Notes under the pieces: model-generated | The model's database searches: none | The model's input: the letters and a program-made list of their open reading frames with translations, nothing else | Told to the model about the DNA's origin: nothing | Position numbers and translations under genes: made by a program | Assembly (NCBI RefSeq): GCF_002086115.1 | Contig: NZ_MVHJ01000018.1 | Location: forward strand, 1-64,000 | Direction of reading: 5' to 3' | Source: Mycolicibacterium bacteremicum | Lineage (GTDB): Bacteria; Actinomycetota; Actinomycetes; Mycobacteriales; Mycobacteriaceae | Length of the DNA: 64,000 nucleotides | Shown: one piece after another, positions 24,775 to 32,196 of the stretch | How positions within the stretch are numbered: position 1 is the first letter of the stretch | Layout: the number at the start of each line of letters is the position of its first letter

Positions 24775-26967
24775 TCAGCGCGCCGGGACCGGCGCGCGGT
24801 GCTCGGCCTCCAGCTTGGTGCCCTCGATATCGAGGTCGGGAACGTATTTGTCGAACCACCGGGAGTGCGCCCACATCCGGTCGCCCAGCATCGCCATGAC
24901 CGCCGGGATCAGCGTCAGCCGCACGACGAATGCGTCGAGGAAGACGCCGACCGCGAGCGTCAGACCGACGGATTTGATGATCGGGTCGCTGCCCGCCACG
25001 AAGGCGATGAACACACCGAACATGATCAGGGCGGCCGCCGTCACGACCCGCGCGGACAGGCCCAGCCCGCTGCGTACCGCGGCGGTGGCATCCTCGGTGC
25101 GGCCCAGTTCCTCCTTGATCCGCGACACCACGAACACCTCGTAGTCGCTGGACAACCCGAAGATGATGGCCAGCACGATGATCGGCAGGAAGCTGATGGT
25201 CTCGCCGGGGGTGATACCGAGCAGGCCTGCACCCCAACCCCATTGGAAGACGGCCACCTGAACACCCATGGCCGCGAACACCGAGAGCAGGAAGCCGACG
25301 ATGGAGGTCAGCGGCACCAGGGCGGCGCGGAACGCGACCGTCAGCAGGATGAATGCCAGGCCGACGACCACCACCACGAAAATCGGCAGCGCGGTGGCCA
25401 ACTTGTCCGAGGTGTCGATATTGGACGCGGTGGTGCCGCCGACGAGGAAGCTCGCGCCGGTACCCGCCTGGATCGTGTCGCGATCGGCCCGGATCTTGTT
25501 GACCAGATCAGCGGTCGCGGTGTCGTTGGGCCCGGTTTCGGGGATCACCTGGATCAACGCGGTGCGTTGGTCACCGCCCGCCGGGATGGCCGCGACCACG
25601 CCGGGCTCGCGGCCGATGTTGGCCGCGATGGTCCGTGCGGCATTCGGGTCGGTGGCCTGCGAGATGTCGGCCACCACCAGCAGCGGCCCGTTGAACCCGG
25701 GGCCGAGATGCTCGGCGGTCAGGTCGTAGGCCTGGCGCGAGGTGTTGGATTCCGGCTGCGATGATCCGCTGGGCAGGCCGAGATGCATTCCCAGCGCGGG
25801 CAATCCGATGACGACGAGGGCCGCCGACCCGGCGACCAGAAGCGGCTTGCGGAACCGCACCACGAACCGGGCCCAGGCGGCACCGAGGGTGCGCTGCGGT
25901 GTGTAGGCCGCGACCTGGGCGACCTCCTTGGGGCGGCCCGGCTGCAGCGGCGGTTCGATGAACTTCGCCACCTTGCCGCCGGCGAACCCGAACAGGGCCG
26001 GCAGCAGGGTCAGCGCGATGAGCATGGCGATGAAGACCGAAACGGCTGCGGCCACACCCATGTAGGTGAGGAACGGGATGCCGACGACCGCCAGACCGCA
26101 CAGCGCGATCACGACCGTCAGTGCGGCGAACACGACCGATCCGCCCGCGGTGCCGGCCGCCAGGGCGGCGGCCTCCTCCCGGGGTTTGAGCAGCAGCAGG
26201 TTGTTGCGGTAGCGGTTCAGGATGAACAGCGCGTAGTCGATCCCGCAGGACAGCCCCAGCATCAGCGCCAGCGAGAGGGCGGCCGTGGGCATGTCGATGA
26301 CGGCGGCGGAGATGAAGATGCCCAGCGCGCCGATTCCGACGCCGACGGCGGCGGTCAGGATCGGCAGGCCGGCCGCGACGACGGATCCGAAGGTGATCAG
26401 CAGGACCAGAAACGCCACGCTGATACCGATGATCTCGGGAAGGTGCGGGACGGCCACCTTGTAGCCCGGGAAGACCGCACCGGAGTACTCCACCTGCAGA
26501 CCGGCATCCTGGGCGGGCTTCATGGCGTCTTCGAGCGCGGTCAACGCGGAATCGCTCACCTCGCCGATCGGGGCACGCCACTGGACGGTGCCGAGCGCGA
26601 CGCGGCCGTCGGGTGACACCTGGCCGGTCTGGCCCGGCCCTGCCGCGGCGGCGATGTCGGGGATCGAACCCAGACCGGCCACCGCCCGCTCGATGGCCGG
26701 GGCCAGTCCGGGATCGGAGACCACCCGGCCCTCGGGCGCGGCGAACGTGATCTGCGTCTGTGCACCGCTGTAGGCGGGCAGCTTGGTTTGCAGTTGTTCG
26801 ACGGCGCGTTGGGACTCGGTGCCGGGGATGGTGAAGTTGTCGCTGGGTTCACCGCGGAACCCGATGAACGCGGCGGCGACGCCGAGCAGGACCACCAGCC
26901 AGGTGCCGAGCACGAGCCAACGGCGGCGGAAGCTGAAGCCGCCCACGGCGAACAGGAAACGGGACAT
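24775..26967 (-). CDS. MMPL/RND family transporter
   Basis: A 730-residue RND-superfamily protein with the two-fold layout of MMPL transporters: a first span (RRWLVLGTWLVVLLGVAAAFI), a periplasmic domain starting FTIPGTESQRAVEQLQTKLP, a bundle with GLSCGIDYALFILNRYRNN, then a second half with GLSSDYEVFVVSRIKEELG. The paired Asp-Tyr in the fourth helix of each half is the proton-relay site of MMPL proteins. It is shorter than lipid exporters such as MmpL3 and resembles YdfJ-like pumps, so a lipid or drug cargo is possible. The ATG has a GGAGCG lead. No MmpS partner is adjacent. Confidence 0.85.
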   Translation of the reverse strand: MSRFLFAVGGFSFRRRWLVLGTWLVVLLGVAAAFIGFRGEPSDNFTIPGTESQRAVEQLQTKLPAYSGAQTQITFAAPEGRVVSDPGLAPAIERAVAGLGSIPDIAAAAGPGQTGQVSPDGRVALGTVQWRAPIGEVSDSALTALEDAMKPAQDAGLQVEYSGAVFPGYKVAVPHLPEIIGISVAFLVLLITFGSVVAAGLPILTAAVGVGIGALGIFISAAVIDMPTAALSLALMLGLSCGIDYALFILNRYRNNLLLLKPREEAAALAAGTAGGSVVFAALTVVIALCGLAVVGIPFLTYMGVAAAVSVFIAMLIALTLLPALFGFAGGKVAKFIEPPLQPGRPKEVAQVAAYTPQRTLGAAWARFVVRFRKPLLVAGSAALVVIGLPALGMHLGLPSGSSQPESNTSRQAYDLTAEHLGPGFNGPLLVVADISQATDPNAARTIAANIGREPGVVAAIPAGGDQRTALIQVIPETGPNDTATADLVNKIRADRDTIQAGTGASFLVGGTTASNIDTSDKLATALPIFVVVVVGLAFILLTVAFRAALVPLTSIVGFLLSVFAAMGVQVAVFQWGWGAGLLGITPGETISFLPIIVLAIIFGLSSDYEVFVVSRIKEELGRTEDATAAVRSGLGLSARVVTAAALIMFGVFIAFVAGSDPIIKSVGLTLAVGVFLDAFVVRLTLIPAVMAMLGDRMWAHSRWFDKYVPDLDIEGTKLEAEHRAPVPAR

Positions 26968-27047
26968 AGCGCTCCGTGTTCCCGGATAGTGCTTAGCTCA
27001 TGCAGACAAATTGTGTGATCTGTATTTTCCGGTGGTGAACTGCGGCG

Positions 27048-28679
27048 TCAACGCGATTTCGGATCCGCATCGCGTTCGGCCTCGAGTTCGGGGTCGATGA
27101 CGGCCGGGACTGGGCCGCCGCCCACCTGGTCGGCGAGTTCCAGCCCGGCGCCGGCGTACACGTTGAAGGCGATGTCCACGCCGTGCTCCCTGGCCCAGGC
27201 CACCTCGTCGTCGTAGCGGGCCACCGCGGCCACCGTGCCGCTGAAGCCGGACTCGCGCAGACAGTCCAGCGCGGTCACGTTGGCACCGTGGCGGGGCATG
27301 GCCAGGATCGCGATCCGTGCCGATTCCGAGTGCCGCAGCCGGTGCCAGAAGTCCAGGTCGGTGGCGTCGCCCTCGACGACGCGCAGACCCTCCTCGGCGA
27401 GCCGCTGGATCCGCCGACCGTCGTAGTCGACGCCGACCACCCGGTACCCGTAGTGATCGGTCAGCCGCTGGTAGGCCGCGAAACCCACCCGGCCCATCCC
27501 GATCACGACCACCTCGGCGTCGCCGGCGTCGACCGGACGCTCCTCGGGTTGCAGTCGCTGTTCGTCCTGGGCCGGGAGGCGGGCGGCGATCTTCTCCACC
27601 ATCAGGTGGCCGCGGCCGTTCACCAGCGCCGAGACCACGAAACTCAAGGCCACCGCGATCGACATCTCCACCAGCCAGGCGGGTGCGAGCATGCCGGCCG
27701 ATACCCCGACCGATACCACGATCAGGCCGAACTCCGAGTAGTTCATCAGGCTCAGCCCGGCCAGCAGCGAGGTGCGGTGCCGCAGCCGCATCAGTGACAA
27801 CAGCGCGACGTACCACCCCGCCTTGAACGGCAACAGCAACACCATCAGCACCGCGACGCCGATGGTCGGCAGGTCCGGCAGCCCGGTCAGCCCGATCGAC
27901 ACAAAGAATCCGACCAGCAGCAGTTCCTTGATGTGGAACAGCGATCGCGCCAGTTCCGAGGACGCCGAATGCGAGGCCAGCAGGACGCCGATGATCAGTG
28001 CGCCCAGATCGCCCTTGAGCCCGACGGCCGAGAACAGCGCGTAACCCGGCACGAACGCCATCACGATGCCGAACAGCGACTGCATCTCTCCGTGCCCGAG
28101 CCGGGTCCAGATCTTGCGCAGCACCCGCGTCAGCGGCCACAGGCCGATCAGCGCCAGCGCCCACGGGCTGGGCAGGTGACCGCTCGTCGCGGTCAGGAAC
28201 ACCACGGCGACGATGTCCTGCATCACCAGGATGCCGATCGCGACGCGGCCGTAGAGCGCATGCGATTCACCGCGCTCCTCCAGGACCTTCACCACGAAGA
28301 CGGTGCTGGAGAACGACAGCGCGAACGCCAGCAGCGCGATGGTCTGCAGGCTCTGTCCGGACAGCATGGCCATCCCGGCGACGGCCGCCACCCAAAGCGC
28401 GGCACCGCCGAGGACGACGCTGATGACCATGTGCACCGATGTCGTCAGCCAGACCTCGCGGCGCAGCAGGATCCGCACGTCGAGTTTGAGCCCGATGGCG
28501 AACAGCAGCAGGGTGACGCCGAGGTCGGCCAGGATCTCCAACTGCGGAATGTGCTCCACGTCAAGGGCATTGATGACGAAACCGGCCGCCAGGAACCCGA
28601 CGAGTGGGGGCAGCCGGACCGCCATGGCGAGTCCGCCCAGCCCGAAGGTCACGACGAGATAGATGGCGACAGTCGTCAT
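27048..28679 (-). CDS. Monovalent cation:proton antiporter, CPA2 family (KefB/YbaL-like)
   Basis: A 543-residue membrane protein with about 12 helices (from TVAIYLVVTFGLGGLAMAVRLPPLVGFLAAGFVI to ~390) typical of CPA2 exchangers, including VMQDIVAVVFL with the conserved transport Asp. A C-terminal RCK/TrkA-N domain begins AEVVVIGMGRVGFAAYQRL at ~408 and binds a nucleotide. The family exchanges K+ or Na+ for H+ and the RCK domain gates it. It follows the TetR gene on the same strand with 81 bases between, so co-transcription is possible. The ATG has GGAGGA about 12 bases ahead. Confidence 0.85.
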   Translation of the reverse strand: MTTVAIYLVVTFGLGGLAMAVRLPPLVGFLAAGFVINALDVEHIPQLEILADLGVTLLLFAIGLKLDVRILLRREVWLTTSVHMVISVVLGGAALWVAAVAGMAMLSGQSLQTIALLAFALSFSSTVFVVKVLEERGESHALYGRVAIGILVMQDIVAVVFLTATSGHLPSPWALALIGLWPLTRVLRKIWTRLGHGEMQSLFGIVMAFVPGYALFSAVGLKGDLGALIIGVLLASHSASSELARSLFHIKELLLVGFFVSIGLTGLPDLPTIGVAVLMVLLLPFKAGWYVALLSLMRLRHRTSLLAGLSLMNYSEFGLIVVSVGVSAGMLAPAWLVEMSIAVALSFVVSALVNGRGHLMVEKIAARLPAQDEQRLQPEERPVDAGDAEVVVIGMGRVGFAAYQRLTDHYGYRVVGVDYDGRRIQRLAEEGLRVVEGDATDLDFWHRLRHSESARIAILAMPRHGANVTALDCLRESGFSGTVAAVARYDDEVAWAREHGVDIAFNVYAGAGLELADQVGGGPVPAVIDPELEAERDADPKSR

Positions 28680-28760
28680 AGGCGGTTCGGGTCCTCCGGA
28701 GAGCTCGTCGGGGCGGGCGCGCTCTCAGTATCGCGACAACGGCGGCAGATCTCTCGCCGG

Positions 28761-29336
28761 CTAGGGGGCCGAACCGAGGTGGGCGAAGACCTTGTCCAGG
28801 GATTCGGTCATGGTGCGCTCCTCACCGGCGGCCCAGCGTCGCCAGGCGAGGTCGAGGCAGGCGAGGGCCGCGACGGTGACCGGGCGGGCCGCCCCGGGGG
28901 TGTCGATGCGGGCGGCGAGCACCGGGGTGAGCGCGTCCTCGTAGGCGAATCTGCGCTGCGCCATCCGGGTGCGCAGCGACACGGTGGCATTGATCATCCG
29001 CACCCGCGAACGCTCCAGCTCGGAATGTTCGTCGATATGGGTCAGTGCGTCGGCGAAGGCGCGCTGCATCAGCTGCCACGGGGTTTCCCCGGACCGGACC
29101 GGAAGACTCTGCAGGGTGGCGGCGTAGTCGATCGAGGACGCCTCGATTGCCGCGAGGACCGCGTCCTCCTTTGAGCCGAAGTATCGGAAGAAAGTGGCGC
29201 GGGAGATGCCGACCTCGCCGGCGGCCTCTTCGACCGTCACCGCGTCAAAACCACGGCGGGCGAACAGCTCGCTCATCGCCTGCGCGATCTCGGTGCGCAG
29301 GGCAAGACGTGCGCGCTCCCGTACTCCGGCGGCCAT
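28761..29336 (-). CDS. TetR family transcriptional regulator
   Basis: A 191-residue regulator with the helix-turn-helix LRTEIAQAMSELFARRGFDAVTVEEAAGEVGISRATFFRYFGSKEDAVLA at ~13-62, close to the MftR/AcrR-like acyl-sensing group. It is divergent from the DHA2 drug transporter (116 bases), which it probably represses, and is followed by the CPA2 antiporter on its own strand. The ATG has no ribosome site; a TACTCT hexamer lies 7 bases upstream, suggesting a leaderless message. The effector is unknown but a pump substrate is likely. Confidence 0.8.
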   Translation of the reverse strand: MAAGVRERARLALRTEIAQAMSELFARRGFDAVTVEEAAGEVGISRATFFRYFGSKEDAVLAAIEASSIDYAATLQSLPVRSGETPWQLMQRAFADALTHIDEHSELERSRVRMINATVSLRTRMAQRRFAYEDALTPVLAARIDTPGAARPVTVAALACLDLAWRRWAAGEERTMTESLDKVFAHLGSAP

Positions 29337-29349
29337 GGGGGCAAGAGTA
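29337..29349 (-). promoter_or_regulatory. Leaderless -10 element of the TetR gene
   Basis: Minus-strand TACTCT (29349 to 29344), seven bases, then ATG at 29336; no ribosome site in the interval. Confidence 0.4.
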
Positions 29350-29393
29350 GCTGAACTGATGCGGAATATCAGGAGAGGAACTGAGGCTTCAAC

Positions 29394-29425
29394 TTGATAC
29401 TCAGTCTCACGCGACGGTAGCGTGA
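29394..29425 (+). promoter_or_regulatory. Promoter of the DHA2 transporter with overlapping operator
   Basis: TTGATA (29394-29399), an 18-base spacer and TAGCGT (29418-29423) fit a SigA promoter. The inverted repeat TCACGC-N7-GCGTGA (29407-29425) covers the spacer and -10, and a wider pair ACTGAG (29380-29385)/CTCAGT (29400-29405) overlaps the -35. Either could be the site of the divergent TetR protein. Confidence 0.4.
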
Positions 29426-29452
29426 CTCGGGCACGGTGATGGAGGACGGTTG

Positions 29453-30889
29453 ATGACAGTCGATACCCGGGCCGCGGTGGACACCCCGCCAGGCCCGTCC
29501 GGACCGATCGCGCGCAGCGGGCGGGTGGTGTCGGCCCTCGCGTTCGCCGGTATGACGGCGGCGTTCACCCAGACCATCCTGATCCCGATCCAGGGCGAGT
29601 TGCCGCAGTTGCTCGCCGCGTCCAGCAGCGACACCGCCTGGGTCATCACCATCACGCTCCTGGTCGCGGCCATCTGCACCCCCATCTCCGGCAAGCTCGG
29701 CGATATGTACGGCAAGCGCCGTATCGCGCTGAGCCTGCTCGGTGTGCTGATGTTCGGTTCGGTGGTTGCCGCGCTGTCCTCGACCGTGGCACCGCTGATC
29801 GTCGGCAGGGGACTGCAGGGTGTCGGCATGGGTGTCATCCCGCTCGGCATCGCCATCCTGCGTGACACGCTGTCCGCCGATCGCCTCGGTTCGGGCATCG
29901 CGTTGGTCAGCGCCACCCTCGGTGTCGGTGGTGCGCTGGGCCTGCCGATCAGTGCGTTCGTCACCGAGCATTTCGACTGGCATGTGCTGTTCTGGTTCGC
30001 CGCCGGCCTCGGCGCCATCGCCTTCACCCTGATGGCTACCCTGGTGCCGGAGAGCGGTCTACGCGCCGGGGGCCGGGTCGACGGTGTCGGCATCGTCGGC
30101 CTTGCCATCGGTCTTTCCGGTGTGCTGCTGGCCATCTCGCGTGGCAACGAGTGGGGCTGGACGTCGACACGCACCATCGGTGCCCTCGCCGGCGGTCTGG
30201 TCGTCCTGTTGATCTGGGGCTGGCTGGAGCTGCGCATCCGCGAACCGCTGGTGGATCTGCGGGTCAGCGCCCGCGCCCCGGTCCTGCTGACCAACCTGGC
30301 CTCGATCGCCATGGGCTTCGCCCTGTTCTCCTCCCAGATCGCCTTCCCGCAACTGCTCGAACTTCCGGTTCAGGCAGGCGGTTTGGGCATGCCGCTGCTG
30401 CAGGCGAGTCTGTATCTGATGCCGGCCGGGCTGGCCATGCTGGCCATGTCGCCGATCTCGGGCAGGCTGGGCCGGCTCTGGGGGCCCAAGCCGCTGCTGA
30501 TCGCGGGCGCCTCGATCATGGGAACCGGGTACGTCGTGGCGGTGCTCGCCGACCTGCAGGCCGCGCACATACTGGTGATCAACGTGCTGATCGGCATCGG
30601 GATCGGCCTTGGTTACGCCGCCATGCCGACGCTGATCATGCGGGCCGTCCCGGCCTCGGAAACCGGCGCAGCCAACGGCCTGAACACCTTGATGCGTTCG
30701 CTCGGAACGGCCACCGCGGCCGCCGTGATCGCCGCGGTGCTCGCGCGGTCGGCAGTCCCGGTCGACGGATTCGCGATGCCCACCACCTCGGGTTTCCACA
30801 CGGCTTTCCTGTTCGGCCTCGGCGCCGCCGTCTTGTGCACTGTCATCGCCGTTTTCATCCCGCAGTCCCGGCAGACCGCCGACGGGTGA
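29453..30889 (+). CDS. MFS drug:H+ antiporter, DHA2 (14-helix) family
   Basis: A 478-residue transporter with 14 predicted helices. Motif A is GKLGDMYGKRRIALSLLG after helix 2, and motif C-like GATLGVGGALGLPI lies in helix 5 (SATLGVGGALGLPISAFVTEHFDWHVLFW). This is the pattern of EmrB/QacA-type multidrug exporters that use the proton gradient. I chose the ATG at 29453, which has GGAGGACG ahead. A TetR regulator is divergent, as for many drug pumps. The cargo is unknown. Confidence 0.85.
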   Translation: MTVDTRAAVDTPPGPSGPIARSGRVVSALAFAGMTAAFTQTILIPIQGELPQLLAASSSDTAWVITITLLVAAICTPISGKLGDMYGKRRIALSLLGVLMFGSVVAALSSTVAPLIVGRGLQGVGMGVIPLGIAILRDTLSADRLGSGIALVSATLGVGGALGLPISAFVTEHFDWHVLFWFAAGLGAIAFTLMATLVPESGLRAGGRVDGVGIVGLAIGLSGVLLAISRGNEWGWTSTRTIGALAGGLVVLLIWGWLELRIREPLVDLRVSARAPVLLTNLASIAMGFALFSSQIAFPQLLELPVQAGGLGMPLLQASLYLMPAGLAMLAMSPISGRLGRLWGPKPLLIAGASIMGTGYVVAVLADLQAAHILVINVLIGIGIGLGYAAMPTLIMRAVPASETGAANGLNTLMRSLGTATAAAVIAAVLARSAVPVDGFAMPTTSGFHTAFLFGLGAAVLCTVIAVFIPQSRQTADG

Positions 30890-30960
30890 ACCTTGTTGTA
30901 CACAGCCCCGGTTCCTGGGGATGCGCTGTACGCTTTCATCAATCCGATGAAAGGACCCCT

Positions 30961-31212
30961 GTGATCAAGTCACGTTTGACCGTCGCCGCACTGCTCGCCG
31001 GCGCTGGTGCTGTCGGCGCAATCATGGCCGCTCCGATGGCATCTGCCGAGCCCAGCTGCACGCAGGCCGGCAATATCGTCTCCGGAACCAGCACCGTGTG
31101 CCAGAGCCCGGGCAACGCGCAGATCACCAGCTCGCCCGGCCAGCTCGGCGAGACCCAGTGGGGGATGTGGCCCTGGGGCTACGGCGGCTACGGGGGCATC
31201 GGGATTCTCTGA
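30961..31212 (+). CDS. Small exported protein, DUF7155-like
   Basis: An 83-residue protein starting at GTG with GAAAGGA ahead. Residues 1-29 are a signal peptide (KSRLTVAALLAGAGAVGAIMAAPMASA). The mature part has two cysteines (SCTQAGNIVSGTSTVCQ), which may form a disulfide, and ends in a Gly/Trp/Tyr-rich tail (WGMWPWGYGGYGGIGIL). It resembles a widespread family of tiny secreted mycobacterial proteins without assigned function. A TACGCT hexamer (30929-30934) could be its -10. Two strong hairpins follow it. Confidence 0.65.
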   Translation: MIKSRLTVAALLAGAGAVGAIMAAPMASAEPSCTQAGNIVSGTSTVCQSPGNAQITSSPGQLGETQWGMWPWGYGGYGGIGIL

Positions 31213-31226
31213 CCCCAGTTTCTGGC

Positions 31227-31263
31227 AAGCGCCGGCATCCGCGTCACGCGGGTGCCGGCGCTT
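31227..31263 (+). terminator. Hairpin terminator after the small exported protein gene
   Basis: AAGCGCCGGCATCCGCG (31227-31243) pairs with CGCGGGTGCCGGCGCTT (31247-31263) over 17 bases with one G-U pair and a TCA loop, 14 bases after the stop. Confidence 0.7.
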
Positions 31264-31295
31264 ACTTGTCGGTGGGTAGGCGCCGACCGAAACCG

Positions 31296-31335
31296 CGAAA
31301 CCCGGATGGCGCTCGCGGCGCTCATCCGGGTTTCG
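31296..31335. terminator. Second hairpin between convergent genes
   Basis: CGAAACCCGGATG (31296-31308) and CATCCGGGTTTCG (31323-31335) pair exactly over 13 bases with a 14-base loop. It lies 28 bases past the stop of the convergent hemophore-like gene, so it probably terminates that message, and may serve both directions. Confidence 0.6.
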
Positions 31336-31362
31336 ATCGTGAATCGGGGACCGCGGTTGCGG

Positions 31363-31740
31363 TCAGAGGATGTCGACGTCTCCGTCGCCGTCGGTGTCAC
31401 CGCAGCGGATGCGGATGTCCTGCAGCGGCTTCCGGATGTTCTTGAGCTCCGCGCCGGTCTGCGGATTGGCGTCGAAGTACTCGTTGACCTTCTGCTCCAT
31501 CTGATCGTGCGGCAGGCCGTGCAGACTGGTGAAGAAATCGTTGACCGGCGGGTGGGTGAACAGGTAGGCCGAGGTCGCGGCCGAGACACCGGATTGCACG
31601 CCGGCCAGATCGGCTGCCGTGCAATTGGGCGGCGGGACGGGCTCGGCGAATGCGGACGGCGCGCCGGCGAGCAGCGTCGCACCGGTGACCGCGCCGGCTC
31701 CCAGGATTCCGATTACCGCACGACGGGCATTGAGCAACAT
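31363..31740 (-). CDS. Hemophore-related exported protein (Rv0203-like)
   Basis: A 125-residue exported helical protein. The signal peptide spans residues 1-32 (cut likely after AFA). The mature part begins EPVPPPNCTAADLAGVQSGVSAATSAYLFTHPPVNDFFTSLHGLP and ends with IRIRCGDTDGDGDVDIL; the two cysteines bracket the domain as in the mycobacterial hemophore family, whose founding member Rv0203 binds heme for uptake. The ending DTDGDGDVD is very acidic and could bind a metal. Start ATG 31740 has GAGGAG ahead. No heme transporter gene is adjacent. I am fairly sure of the family, not of heme binding in this paralogue. Confidence 0.7.
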   Translation of the reverse strand: MLLNARRAVIGILGAGAVTGATLLAGAPSAFAEPVPPPNCTAADLAGVQSGVSAATSAYLFTHPPVNDFFTSLHGLPHDQMEQKVNEYFDANPQTGAELKNIRKPLQDIRIRCGDTDGDGDVDIL

Positions 31741-32196
31741 TGATCGGCTCCTCTGTAGATCCGTGGTCAGGACGTGACGACGCGCCAGTGTGGTGCTGAC
31801 GGTCAAAGCTAATCAGATCTTAGGTGCAGTTTCTCGGCTTGGGGCCAGACTGCCGAGTCGCGTCCGTCCCGGCTCGAGGTCGGGTGGCGGTGCCCGTGGT
31901 CGAACCGAGGTGCGCCGCAACACACATTTTTGACGCCACTGTCTATTTGCTCCCGGGAGTCCGCGTAGTCATCAGCTGGCCTTACGCACGAAATCCGGTT
32001 AGCAATATCATTGATTACGCAACAACCTTAGCTGATATCGCTACGGCAGTATCGGAATACCGCTTACAGTCTCGGTGGCCGAACAATGGGTGGTACAGAC
32101 CCGCTCGGCCGGGTAGGGCGAGGGCGGTGGGCGCTGGGGAGCGCGGCCACGGCCCTCGATCGATGCGGGGGCACGGACCAGCTTGGAGAGAACTCT
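31741..32196. other. Divergent intergenic region, locally A/T-rich
   Basis: 456 bases between the hemophore-like and wall-protein genes. The stretch ~31920-32060 is clearly less G/C-rich than its surroundings and holds a promoter candidate for the rightward gene. I see no convincing gene in it; the open frames there have no recognisable start or composition. Confidence 0.5.
32011..32038 (+). promoter_or_regulatory. Promoter candidate for the repeat-containing wall protein
   Basis: TTGATT (32011-32016), a 16-base spacer and TGATAT (32033-32038) in the A/T-rich patch upstream of the gene at 32197, giving a leader of ~150 bases. Confidence 0.35.

Noticed and set aside
31795..31840. IdeR (iron) box near the hemophore-like gene
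   Set aside because: The CTAA-N7-TTAG pattern in this area matches only the outer bases of the 19-base IdeR consensus; too weak to call.
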